Assembly: GCF_000210295.1 (NCBI RefSeq)
Contig: NC_026744.1
Coordinates: 1,116,001 to 1,180,000 of the forward strand
From: Trypanosoma brucei gambiense DAL972
Lineage: Eukaryota; Euglenozoa; Kinetoplastea; Trypanosomatida; Trypanosomatidae
Direction: 5' to 3'
DNA length: 64,000 nucleotides
A model generated the notes under the pieces. It was not told where the DNA came from, searched no databases, and saw nothing but the letters and a program-made list of their open reading frames with translations. The translations under genes and the position numbers were made by a program. This document shows, one piece after another, positions 18,933 to 28,044 of the stretch; the first letter of the stretch is position 1, and the number at the start of each line of letters is the position of its first letter.

Positions 18933-20234
18933 ATGGTTTGCAGCACGGAGCGAGCTCCTGTTGTTATTTTAGACGGCGGCTCGCACCACCTCCGCGCCGG
19001 TTATGCCAGTGACGGAGCGCCCCGTTTGGACATCCCCGCACTTGTCGGCCACCCACGTAACCGTGGTGTTGCGGTGGCAGCAGGAATGAATGAATACGAA
19101 ATTGGCGACGTTGCCCTCGCCAAACGCGGGATGTTAACAGTTAGTAGTCCCATCGAGAGTGGCAGGGTGGTAAGTTGGGAAAATATGGAGAAACTGTGGG
19201 GCCACGTCATGTATTCTGAACTGCGTGTGAGGCCGGAGAGCCATTGTTTTATTGTCCCGCAGTCTGTTAACACACCTGCTTCACAAAAGGAGAAAACACT
19301 GGAACTTATGATGGAGACATTCCATGTGCATTCGCTCTTCCTGGGCGCATCACAGGTTCTTAGCTTGTATAGCTATGGTCTTACGACAGGGCTGGTGATT
19401 GACAGCGGCAAAGACCGCACAATGGCTGTACCGGTGCATGAGGGTTATGCCCTCGGCCGACACGTAGCGGAGAGTGATGTTGCGGGGGAGAAATTGACAG
19501 AGTATTTTGCTTCACTGCTCCGTCTTGAGGGTTACAGCTTTGGTACACCAATGGAAATGCAAGTGCTCAACAATGCTAAGGAGGATCTCTGTTATGTCAA
19601 GCCCCCTATATTCAACATGACTGGACCCAGCGCATTCTTTTCCCCATCAGAGTTTCCTGGTGAATGCGACTATGATCTCTCACTTGAAGGCGCGCCGGGC
19701 GAAGGGTTTGAGGATGGTAGAGAGGATCACTCGTCGGATGAAAGAGTTTTTTATCTTCCGGATGGTAATGCCATTCCTATATCAACCCATCGCAGTTTGA
19801 CGACAGAGGCTCTCTTCGATTTTGGTATTTTGGGTAGCCAGTACGTACCCAAGTCACGCTACATGACAGAGTTGGGGGAAATATTCCAACCATCGTTTCC
19901 CATGGGTGTTAGTTGGCTCGCATTTGCTGCTATCAACAACTGTCAGCCGGTTATTCGAGCGCAGCTTTATGCTAGTATTGTCCTCTCCGGTGGAAATGTC
20001 TCGTTTCCCGGCACAAGGGAAAGAATAGAAACAGAAGTAACACAGCTCTACAGGGAAACCCACACCAGCGAGGCGGTGACACCCATAGCAGTTAATGATA
20101 TTCCCTGTCGCGTGTACAGTGCATGGGTTGGTGGTTCTATGCTCGCGGGCACTTCCATGTTCCCGCATCTTGCTGTCTCACGGCAAGAATATGAAGAACA
20201 AGGACACCGCGTTGTGCACTGCAAGTGCCAGTAG
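18933..20234 (+). CDS. Actin-related protein
   Basis: A 433-residue actin-fold protein. Visible landmarks are the first phosphate loop (VVILDGGSHHLRAGYASDGA, where actin has a DNGSG motif), the second (VIDSGKDRTMAVPVHEGYAL, actin DSGDGVTH), SIVLSGGNVSFPG, and an actin-like tail (WVGGSMLAGTSMF ... EYEEQGHRVVHCKC). The His-rich change in the first loop and KDR in the second suggest altered nucleotide binding compared with conventional actin. An acidic insertion (about residues 235-270, rich in Asp, Glu and Gly) lies in the second half. It is clearly an ARP rather than conventional actin. The ARP subfamily (dynactin-like or chromatin-remodelling) cannot be settled by eye. The frame starts upstream at a TTG. 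ATG 18933 is used. Confidence 0.85.
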   Translation: MVCSTERAPVVILDGGSHHLRAGYASDGAPRLDIPALVGHPRNRGVAVAAGMNEYEIGDVALAKRGMLTVSSPIESGRVVSWENMEKLWGHVMYSELRVRPESHCFIVPQSVNTPASQKEKTLELMMETFHVHSLFLGASQVLSLYSYGLTTGLVIDSGKDRTMAVPVHEGYALGRHVAESDVAGEKLTEYFASLLRLEGYSFGTPMEMQVLNNAKEDLCYVKPPIFNMTGPSAFFSPSEFPGECDYDLSLEGAPGEGFEDGREDHSSDERVFYLPDGNAIPISTHRSLTTEALFDFGILGSQYVPKSRYMTELGEIFQPSFPMGVSWLAFAAINNCQPVIRAQLYASIVLSGGNVSFPGTRERIETEVTQLYRETHTSEAVTPIAVNDIPCRVYSAWVGGSMLAGTSMFPHLAVSRQEYEEQGHRVVHCKCQ

Positions 20235-20821
20235 TGTGGATGTTGTTTGCGTTAAAAATGTTCACTGTCAAGCTCCACCTTTGGCTGTGCTGTAGTTTTC
20301 CATCACTTTGTTCTTGTGTACATTCAGCAGGGGTGCGGCACCGTTGAATTCAAATTTGGCCCACAATGTTCAGTTGTTGAAGAAATGTGAAACACTTGTC
20401 AACCTTCCTAAGTTTCTTCCTACTGCCGCTTACGTTGTGTGCGCGCGCACAGGTGGGTACGTATATGTAATATATATACAAGGACGCGCGCGCTGTAGAG
20501 GATGTTAAGCAACAGCAGCGACAGGGCTCGAGTTGGGTTAGGGGTCATCCTAAGAAGATAAGATCTCTTCACTTATCCCTGTGGAAGAATGTGTCGTCCA
20601 TTGGCGGATTGCACAAAAAGAAAAAAGTCTACACTCCCTCCCCGTACGGCCTTCTTTCGATTGCTAGATTGTTTGCTGCTCCTTACCGAGGTCGAAGTTT
20701 TGGTTCCCTGTATCTCTTTTAGTCGTTTCCCTCCTTTTTTTTTCATCATTTTACAGTTCTCCAGCACGAACTTTCTCTCCCAGGGTTCTCACGTGGTTCA
20801 GTAGTGGCTCACCATCCTGCT
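20235..20821. other. Spacer between genes 7 and 8
   Basis: No gene seen. T/C-rich toward its right end, where the splice signal of the next gene lies. Confidence 0.65.
20716..20755 (+). promoter_or_regulatory. Inferred trans-splice acceptor
   Basis: T/C tract with a T9 run followed by AG at 20754-20755. Further AGs at 20763, 20783 and 20801 are alternatives. No ATG lies before 20822. Confidence 0.5.
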
Positions 20822-22996
20822 ATGCGCTCCGGTTTGTTCGGAACCGAGGGACTCCGTAAGGAAACTCCACGTGGCTACACGGTGGTGGTGGAGGGTACCA
20901 CCGCGGTTCTGTTTCCACCAGCCGCCGGGAGCAGTACTCAAATTGGTCGAGGGTTCAGTGACATTGACAAGGAGGAGGTTGGGAAGCAAAGGAAGGATGA
21001 CTCTTGCGCCCCTAATTGCTCTCTAAACAGCAAGGAGGACAATACCTGCGGTGAAGAAGATGAGGAATGTGGCCAAGCTGTGTTTTACAATCCTGCACAG
21101 GTGGTGAACCGTGACCTGAGTGTCTGTGTGATTGCTTGCTTCTCACAGCTGAGAAAGGAGGAACCGAAGAATAAGGGTGGTACGCGCCGTGGCATTACTA
21201 TTCTTGAGGCATTAAGCGCAACGGGGCTTCGGGCCATTCGGTATTATAAAGAAATTCCAGATGTGAGGTTTATTATTGCCAATGATATCGACTGTGACGC
21301 GGTTGAATGCATTCGACGAAACTGTGAGTTTAATGAGGTACCCTGTGTTGCACCGACTTTTCAGGAAAACTTCCCGTCCTCTTGTATTCGCGTGGATGAG
21401 ACAACAGGAACAGTTGAAAGCGGGGGAGCAATTTTTGCTAATTTGGACGATGCGAATGATCTTATGTTTAGGCTCGCTACCAATCCAACTGTTAACCCTG
21501 GCCATCGCCTGTGCCTTGCTGCCACGCAAAACGAATCGTGTAGAGATGGCGTTGATACAGAGTCTGGTGAGGCGAGGGGTATCAGGCCCCTAATACAGCA
21601 AGAACTTGTGGACGTCGTTGATCTTGACCCGTATGGTTCCGCTTCCCCCTTCCTTGAAGGTGCTATGCGGTGCATTAGGGAAGGGGGACTATTGCTCGTG
21701 ACGAGTACTGACAGCGCTATCTTGTGTGGGAATTACCCAGACACATGTCACGCAAAGTACAACACTGTACCTACGAAAAATGCTGCGTGCCACGAGATGG
21801 CAGTGCGCATCCTTCTCGCTGCCGTGGAGCGTGTGGCTAATAAACACCGCAAATACATTGTTCCGTTGCTTTCTCTGCATATCGATTTCTATGTTCGTTG
21901 CTTTGTTCGTGTGTACACGCAGCCGGCAGAGGTGAAGCTCAGCCCATGTAAACTGGGTTATCTCATTCAGTGCAACCACTGCCCCGCGTTTTGGGTTAGA
22001 CAAATAGCCGTCTCACGTATGCGGGTGAAGAAGCGGCCTCGAAAACTAGGCAATGCGGGAGAAGACGTAACTGCCGGAAGTCAAGGCAATGTGGCGAAAA
22101 GTGAGGAACATCGCCTCTCAGATTCAGGAAATGCGAGAGGCACCAACGAGGGTGGGGAGGCGCACAAGGCTGATGAATGGGGGTGGGAACGATTCCCTGC
22201 GGCTCCATCCCGCCGTGAGAATCCCAAGATAGTTTCCCCTAGTCTCCAACAAATTTTTCCATCTTCACTGCGCGGTCACTGTTGTTGTGTTTGCGGAGCA
22301 TCTGTGTCGCTGTCTGGCCCCATCTACGCGGCCCCGACGCAGAGTGCGCCATTTCTCGGGCAGCTATTGGTAGAGATTGAGCGGCGCGCTTCTGCTAACC
22401 ATATTACCGCTGTGGCGCGTATATCGGGCCTTGTTCGCGTTGCAATGGAAGAATTAGCCGATACCCCGCTCTTTTACCAGTTGCCAGACGTCGCCTCTTT
22501 TGTACGTGTCCGTTGTCCCCCCGCCCCGCTATTTATTGGAGCCCTAGGACGCAAGGGATACCGCTGCAGTCAAGTGCATTGTGCACCGTCAGGTATCAAG
22601 ACTGATTGCCCCCCGGAAATTGTGGTCGGTGTGATGATGCGATGGAAGAAGTACGAAGAGGAAAATAATGAGAGAGTTGTTGAAGGAGGAAAAGAAGAGG
22701 ATGCGGTGCTTGATATCCACTCTGATCGTGTGACCTCTCCTCCCGCCATGATTGAAGGCGGGGGTTGTGGAAGCGGTGACGGAAAGAGTAATGAGAGGGG
22801 AACCAGGAAGAAAGGGAGGGTAGATCAACGCGTGCCGCTAGTGAAACCTTTATCGGATGTTGACTTCTCCTACGACAAGCAATTTGATTTCCGTGGTGCT
22901 GTCACAGGCGTGGCGAAGTTTATTCCCAACGCCCCCAACTGGGGACCGAAGCGAAAACACCAAGGGGCCATGCATTCCGCTGTCGATGCTCCATGA
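20822..22996 (+). CDS. TRM1: tRNA (guanine26-N2)-dimethyltransferase TRM1
   Basis: A 724-residue SAM-dependent methyltransferase that dimethylates G26 of tRNAs. Family landmarks in order: VFYNPAQVVNRDLSV near 88, the SAM-site motif ILEALSATGLRAIRYYKE near 126, NDIDCDAVECIRRNCEFN, DLDPYGSASPFL near 267 (DPYG catalytic-type loop), TSTDSAILCGN, and PLLSLHIDFYVRCFVRV. The Trm1-specific zinc site is present as CNHC near 384 and CCCVCG near 487. A Ser/Gly/Glu-rich insertion of roughly 70 residues separates the two halves of the zinc site, and the tail is Lys/Arg/Glu rich, which may direct nuclear location. The frame extends six codons upstream through a GTG. ATG 20822 is the first ATG. Confidence 0.92.
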   Translation: MRSGLFGTEGLRKETPRGYTVVVEGTTAVLFPPAAGSSTQIGRGFSDIDKEEVGKQRKDDSCAPNCSLNSKEDNTCGEEDEECGQAVFYNPAQVVNRDLSVCVIACFSQLRKEEPKNKGGTRRGITILEALSATGLRAIRYYKEIPDVRFIIANDIDCDAVECIRRNCEFNEVPCVAPTFQENFPSSCIRVDETTGTVESGGAIFANLDDANDLMFRLATNPTVNPGHRLCLAATQNESCRDGVDTESGEARGIRPLIQQELVDVVDLDPYGSASPFLEGAMRCIREGGLLLVTSTDSAILCGNYPDTCHAKYNTVPTKNAACHEMAVRILLAAVERVANKHRKYIVPLLSLHIDFYVRCFVRVYTQPAEVKLSPCKLGYLIQCNHCPAFWVRQIAVSRMRVKKRPRKLGNAGEDVTAGSQGNVAKSEEHRLSDSGNARGTNEGGEAHKADEWGWERFPAAPSRRENPKIVSPSLQQIFPSSLRGHCCCVCGASVSLSGPIYAAPTQSAPFLGQLLVEIERRASANHITAVARISGLVRVAMEELADTPLFYQLPDVASFVRVRCPPAPLFIGALGRKGYRCSQVHCAPSGIKTDCPPEIVVGVMMRWKKYEEENNERVVEGGKEEDAVLDIHSDRVTSPPAMIEGGGCGSGDGKSNERGTRKKGRVDQRVPLVKPLSDVDFSYDKQFDFRGAVTGVAKFIPNAPNWGPKRKHQGAMHSAVDAP

Positions 22997-23165
22997 GAAA
23001 CACATAAAAAGGGTAGTGCTTCCTGCTACCACGTCCCCACCACCTCCCTGCGGTTAATCACTTAACGGGTTTTAATAACCATCAATTAATGTGGGGGTTC
23101 TGTAAAATTGACAAGCAACAAAGAGAAGCACATTATGCAAATAATTATCGTCGGTCACGTGAACT

Positions 23166-23247
23166 CGATTTCTCTGTTGTTTGTGGCTGTTGGTGCCCCG
23201 AAAAATTACTCACATGCACTTTCTCTTCGATTTACTTCAATGTGAAG
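23166..23247 (+). promoter_or_regulatory. Inferred trans-splice acceptor for the GT25 gene
   Basis: T/C-rich stretch with CTTTCTCTTCGATTTACTTC, then AG at 23246-23247. The next ATG is 23335. The gap between the TRM1 stop and the earlier ATG at 23089 is only 92 bases and has only a weak pyrimidine tract. Confidence 0.5.
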
Positions 23248-23334
23248 GACACCAGACCGCTCCTCGTTGTACATATAAACAAAGGAAAGGTGGGAGTGCC
23301 GTTCCTGGTGGCACAACACTTGTCCTCTCAGCAA

Positions 23335-24162
23335 ATGTTTTGCCGTTCCGTGAAGTGGTTTAGTGTATTTGACGCTTGTTATGTTCTTAACCTTGACCGC
23401 CGCCAGGACCGCTGGGCACACGTACAGCAGCAGCTGTCCCGGGCGAAGTTAGAGACGTTTCTTCGACCACCGGCGAAGGTTACCCGTGTGAGTGGTGTTG
23501 ATGGGCAGGCGCTAGATGTGGAAGCGCTTCATCGAAACGGCCTTGTAACAGACGTTGGATACCAACGGTTCCTGTTGCCGCTTGAGGAAAAGTTGTTTGG
23601 TATGGATTTAACTCCCGGTGCTATCGGTTGTGCGTTGGGCCACAGAAAGATATGGGAAACTGTTGTTGAGAAGCGTCATCAGTGTGCATTGATTCTGGAA
23701 GACGATGTTGAGTTCCACCACAAGTTTCCCCGACTTTTGAGAGAAGTTTGGCCGCGTGTTCCGAGCGATTGGGGAATCGTGCATCTTGGTGGACTCGACC
23801 TGCTCGCTAGTGGGAAACCGCCAAGACCCTTTGTTGACGTGGGCGTTCGGCATGCATACAGCGGACATCGTGAGCTGACAGCTTACGTTCTTCACCACGC
23901 CGCTGCAAAGAGGTGCCTTGAGCACACACTGCCGATGACGTGGCAAGTGGACACCCATATTTGTAGCGTCGTGACGGAAGATCCGGCGGCACAAGACAGT
24001 TACATTTCTGATCCCATGACGTATGTCTTTCAGCCATCATTGGCTATTCAGATCACATCGTTCGGAACTGATGTGCAGAAGAGACCGTCAGACAACCCCC
24101 CACTCGAAGATGCAGCGCGGCGTATGCGAGAGTTTGTAGGAGGGGGGACGTCCGTTCGCTGA
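23335..24162 (+). CDS. Glycosyltransferase family 25-like protein
   Basis: A 275-residue protein (357 if the frame is started at the ATG at 23089). GT25 features: the N-terminal VLNLDRRQDRW strand-and-basic motif, TPGAIGCALGHRKIW (family G-E-x-G-C-x-x-SH region), ALILEDDVEF with the acidic EDD metal/donor site, DWGIVHLGG, and TAYVLHHAAAKR followed by QVDTHI. These match bacterial LPS glycosyltransferases and collagen beta-galactosyltransferases, which transfer a sugar from a nucleotide donor. The domain begins about 10 residues after Met 23335, which is also the first ATG after the inferred splice acceptor, so I prefer this start. No signal anchor is visible in the short form. The longer form would add 82 residues of unclear character. 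Acceptor unknown. Confidence 0.8.
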   Translation: MFCRSVKWFSVFDACYVLNLDRRQDRWAHVQQQLSRAKLETFLRPPAKVTRVSGVDGQALDVEALHRNGLVTDVGYQRFLLPLEEKLFGMDLTPGAIGCALGHRKIWETVVEKRHQCALILEDDVEFHHKFPRLLREVWPRVPSDWGIVHLGGLDLLASGKPPRPFVDVGVRHAYSGHRELTAYVLHHAAAKRCLEHTLPMTWQVDTHICSVVTEDPAAQDSYISDPMTYVFQPSLAIQITSFGTDVQKRPSDNPPLEDAARRMREFVGGGTSVR

Positions 24163-24439
24163 GGGTCCAGCGTGATACGTAACTACACGTGTAGGTGCTG
24201 AAAACCCCGCGTGTCCGCGTTCCTTCATGTTTGAATCAAGAAGGATGGGAACTCATTACGGCAATTGACGTAACGCATTGTGGTAGTGGTACACCTCCAT
24301 TGTTCTAGCAACACTCTCGATTGGCGTTCGTTATTACTCTTGGTGTTTTCTCCCGAAACGTTTTATCTCTTCTGTTTCGATTGGGTCTTTACCCTACCCC
24401 CTAATGTTGTCGTGTCCTTTAGTCATGATTCCCGAGGCC

Positions 24440-24516
24440 GAAAGTTGCTTTTTCACTCAATTTTCTTTCTCTATTTTATTTTCTAACTGATTTTCCTTCT
24501 TCCCGTGACCGTAAAG
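24440..24516 (+). promoter_or_regulatory. Inferred trans-splice acceptor
   Basis: Long T/C-rich tract ending in TTTTCCTTCTTCCC, then AG at 24515-24516. The 201-base leader contains (AT)n and no ATG before 24718. Confidence 0.5.
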
Positions 24517-24574
24517 GGCAGGTGCGCGACCTCTTCGAGATAGCAACAAACGCACCGCTTACAAGAATCAACTC

Positions 24575-24595
24575 ATATATATATATATATATATA
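24575..24595. repeat. (AT)n microsatellite in inferred 5' UTR
   Basis: Alternating AT in the leader of the AXDND1-like gene. A shorter TA run follows at 24613-24624. Confidence 0.9.
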
Positions 24596-24717
24596 AGTAA
24601 ATTTCTTTAAAGGTATATATATATACGTATCTGTGTCTCTGTGTGTATCTTTGTATCTATCCTTAGAATAGTTCATCGGTGGGGAGGTGGTGCCGCAAGG
24701 TCCGTACACACTCAACA

Positions 24718-27700
24718 ATGCCTAGTTCCAAGTCGGACAGTGGGGATCCAACGCCGGTGCAGCACCTAGCTAATGAATCGATGCAGTCCTCAGCAACGTT
24801 AAGTGCCAGTGCCTGGGCTTCGGCGGTGAAACGTTTTGAAGGCCCAAAATCGAGTGGAAATAGTGCACCCACCGACGGCGGGAAACCCCGACACAAGGAA
24901 TCTATGTTTGCTGTTAAACAGGCGACAGCACCTGAGACGATGGACCCAATAATGAGACGGCTCGAGCTCCGCTACGAACCGTTGCCGGCGGAGAGGCAGT
25001 ATTCAGTTCAGTCGTCTTCACGAAAGCAACGCGGGGAACAACGATCCGATGTTGTTGACGTTTCGATGCAAGCAGTGCAGGATGAAACTGTAGCGCTGCT
25101 AACCAGGCACCTTCCCTGCATCCCGTCTACATTACCGGATGTGACAGAATGGAAAGAGGCAACCAAGTCGCAAAATGAACCTGTACTTGACGACCGCATC
25201 ACCGCACAGACGATCCACAGGTTGCTGTGCAAAGGTCATTTTCGCGACCGCAAACGACAGCTACTGAAATGCCGTTCCAAGCAAGCGATAGAGGAGTTCG
25301 ACGAACTGTTACCTAGCAACGCAGTTAATGCGCTTTCCAAGCAAGTGAGTCGCTTAGAGCCGCCTTTTGTGGAAAAGATGATGGAAGCTAAGATGTACTG
25401 TAAGCAGCAGAAAAACGATGAATCAACACCGCGGGAGGTGCACCCCGCTTCGTGCGAGGGTACCCCATTTTCGCGGGCCCCGCCGGGTTATTACCACTCC
25501 CATCTTTCGGCACCACCACCCTCTCGATGTAGTTTTACGGCAAGCCCGAAGGGGGACTTGTCACCACTGCAAAAGCAGGCATTACCCGGGATACTCACTG
25601 CATCGGAGGATAATTTTCCAGCGAAAATTCCTGCATCTGTGACACTAACGCTCTCCACCGCCGCAGGTGATGATCAGAGTATCGTTGACCAGGTGGTTGC
25701 TTACGCTGCGTCCAAACGTCGTCCCAGTGTTGCAGTGGTTGGTGGTGACCTTATTGAAACTAACACCCAAGGAGACCCGTATGGACACGGTTGTGACCTT
25801 AAACTGCACCCGTCCCACAAACCCGTGTTCTCTGCACTAGATGCCGTGCTTTCCGTGAGCAAAGAATATGAGAAGGTTCAGCAGCAGTGGCCGGGGAGAA
25901 GCGCTTCCCGAATAAGTGCGGCGCGCCGCGGCATAACGGAGCGCATCACATCACTTCATTCGTCTCGCATTCCACCAGAGTTTTGGGTTTCTATTCACCA
26001 ACCAACGCTTCCGGGTACTAGGCTTCTTCAGCACCCACACTTGGCAAAACGGGAACAAAGCGGTAGCGTGCCAGAGAAGACGCTGATGTTTCCTGCAGCC
26101 AATGCAACGGGCAGAGCGCAGGTTTATCTGCTTGCTGATACCCTGGACCGTATGCTTGAGGAAGGGTCGGGGGATCTTGAGGTGCTTGCAGACAAGGAAC
26201 TTGCGCTCCTGCTGATCCCAGAAGAGTTAGACGACGGCAAACCTGCCGGCTTAGGGGCTGTTGGCTCCTCAGAGAAGTTCACCAATGTATGTCCACTTAA
26301 GTCTTCTGACGATGCACATGCGCAGTACATTCAGTCTGCGGAAAGGGTTATGAAAACAATCGATATAGGGCTCGCCGAATTATCTCGGCAAGTGGGAAGC
26401 TTCTGCATAGAGCGCGGTGCGCTTCTTGATTCCCTCCGAATTGTTATTAACGACCTTTCATCGAGCTGCTTCGCATTAGTGAGCTACTGTAAGGATCGCG
26501 CACGTCAAGAGCTTATGATGCGGCGTGAACTTGCTTCTGCCTCAAGCAAGGATGTGGAAATGGTCTTTGAGCTTCGGGAGCAGTTGAAAAAAGCTCAAAG
26601 TGAGGTACAAGCGTTGCGAGAAGTAAACAATGAATATGTAAAGAAGGCCCAAAAATATGATACATTGATTGAGCGGTTGATGCTAAAGGATAGCATGTTT
26701 TACAAGCACTCGGCGGACCTACATTTAAGCATGCTTATGGAACTAGAGGAAAGCTACACTGAGTCGACAAATAAAGGAATGGACGCGCTGTACCACCACA
26801 CTTCGACAAATGCAGCAGAACCCAAAGTAGCTGAGGCACCCATAATTCGCTTAGCGACTATGAAGCAGAAGGAACATCAGGAAGCGGAGAAAAAAGTATA
26901 TGAAGAGTCGTATCGTCTAATCAGCGTCTTGTCTAAAACCATGGATACCGTTGAGAAGGTCTGCCAACCGTTATACGACCACGTTGATTTGCCGAAACAC
27001 AGGTCCACTGTCAATGTTGCCTCGTCAAAGTGGGCGATGATAGCTTCCGCCGTTGGTTCTTACGAGGTAGAAAAGAAACATCGCCGGCGTGTTTTTGATG
27101 TATTCGCCGAGTGGAATTCCTTACAGGAGCCCGTTCCTGCTTCAGCATTGCCTGACGATAAATTGAAAGATGATGAAGTGGAGAACAAAAGTCACGCCGT
27201 CGAATCCCATGCTTATTCATATTCCACCACCCCCAGAGGTTTGGAAAATACTCATAACGCTGACGCGCAAGAGGGGACCTTCACTACCGATGTGGTTACG
27301 GCGTCGCAATGCACAGAACTCGGACAACCTTCTTCAGCAGCGACCCGGCGGATGCGGCCCATCACTAAGGAGGATCTGGTTGCTATGGATGTGAAGGACT
27401 GCACTGCTGAGGAAATAAATGCGCTTTACGCTGAAGATTTTGACATGGCCGCGTACCTGCACCCCGAATGGAACCCCCCAACCGACGTTGAACTGACTCC
27501 GATGGTTCTGCGGGATATGATTCATGATGTTACGGAATCGCTTATGCATATTGCGCTTCGCATGCAAGCCCTTTCCACGAGTAGCTTCATCGAGCAGTGT
27601 TTGAAACCGCCGGCGATGCCACCCGCACACCCCGAAGAGCCATGTTCGCTGTGTGGGAGGAAGGACCGAAGTGCTATCGGCAAAAAGAACAGGGGCGAGG

Positions 27701-28044
27701 CATTACAGAAGGTGGCGAATGAGGTCCAGCGACGTTATGAAATGCTCGGGCAGAAGTGTCAACGAGCTGAGGCCGAGCGGGAGAGGCTTCGCAAAGAGCT
27801 TCAGATGCAGCAGGCACATGAGTGTAGATTAGCACGGGAGTTTGGTATGCGGGAGGAAGAACTAAAGAAGGCAAATGCAGAGCTTGCTGAGGAGAATAAT
27901 CGCAGAGGCCGGCGCAGGCGGTCGCAGATAAACACTCACGAGAGGCCACGAAGTTCTTTCATGCGTTCGTCGGTGTTGTCCGAGATGCTTAATTTATCTG
28001 GCAGCATAGACGATGCCCCAGTGCCTGGGGAGGAAGAAAAGTAA
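24718..28044 (+). CDS. AXDND1: AXDND1-like axonemal dynein light chain domain protein
   Basis: A 1108-residue, largely helical protein. Residues about 420-590 resemble AXDND1 and the p28/DNALI1 light chain: IPPEFWVSIHQ, then VYLLADTLDRMLEEG, and the hallmark LSRQVGSFCIERGALLDSLR near 553-572, which corresponds to the p28 pattern (E-L-I-R-Q-V ... C-x-E-R-G-x-L-L-x-x-x-R). Coiled coils follow at about 610-660 and 1000-1060, with a CSLCGRKD pair of cysteines near 975. The N-terminal 400 residues are Ser/Pro-rich and disordered-looking. Length and domain order fit AXDND1 (about 1000 residues in animals) better than the 260-residue light chain. A flagellar axoneme location is expected from the family. 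The frame starts upstream at a GTG. ATG 24718 is used. Confidence 0.7.
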   Translation: MPSSKSDSGDPTPVQHLANESMQSSATLSASAWASAVKRFEGPKSSGNSAPTDGGKPRHKESMFAVKQATAPETMDPIMRRLELRYEPLPAERQYSVQSSSRKQRGEQRSDVVDVSMQAVQDETVALLTRHLPCIPSTLPDVTEWKEATKSQNEPVLDDRITAQTIHRLLCKGHFRDRKRQLLKCRSKQAIEEFDELLPSNAVNALSKQVSRLEPPFVEKMMEAKMYCKQQKNDESTPREVHPASCEGTPFSRAPPGYYHSHLSAPPPSRCSFTASPKGDLSPLQKQALPGILTASEDNFPAKIPASVTLTLSTAAGDDQSIVDQVVAYAASKRRPSVAVVGGDLIETNTQGDPYGHGCDLKLHPSHKPVFSALDAVLSVSKEYEKVQQQWPGRSASRISAARRGITERITSLHSSRIPPEFWVSIHQPTLPGTRLLQHPHLAKREQSGSVPEKTLMFPAANATGRAQVYLLADTLDRMLEEGSGDLEVLADKELALLLIPEELDDGKPAGLGAVGSSEKFTNVCPLKSSDDAHAQYIQSAERVMKTIDIGLAELSRQVGSFCIERGALLDSLRIVINDLSSSCFALVSYCKDRARQELMMRRELASASSKDVEMVFELREQLKKAQSEVQALREVNNEYVKKAQKYDTLIERLMLKDSMFYKHSADLHLSMLMELEESYTESTNKGMDALYHHTSTNAAEPKVAEAPIIRLATMKQKEHQEAEKKVYEESYRLISVLSKTMDTVEKVCQPLYDHVDLPKHRSTVNVASSKWAMIASAVGSYEVEKKHRRRVFDVFAEWNSLQEPVPASALPDDKLKDDEVENKSHAVESHAYSYSTTPRGLENTHNADAQEGTFTTDVVTASQCTELGQPSSAATRRMRPITKEDLVAMDVKDCTAEEINALYAEDFDMAAYLHPEWNPPTDVELTPMVLRDMIHDVTESLMHIALRMQALSTSSFIEQCLKPPAMPPAHPEEPCSLCGRKDRSAIGKKNRGEALQKVANEVQRRYEMLGQKCQRAEAERERLRKELQMQQAHECRLAREFGMREEELKKANAELAEENNRRGRRRRSQINTHERPRSSFMRSSVLSEMLNLSGSIDDAPVPGEEEK

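Larger units (their letters stand above)
24163..24717. other. Spacer between genes 9 and 10
   Basis: No gene seen. It contains a T/C-rich tract and an (AT)n run at 24575-24595 located in the inferred 5' UTR of the next gene. Confidence 0.65.
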
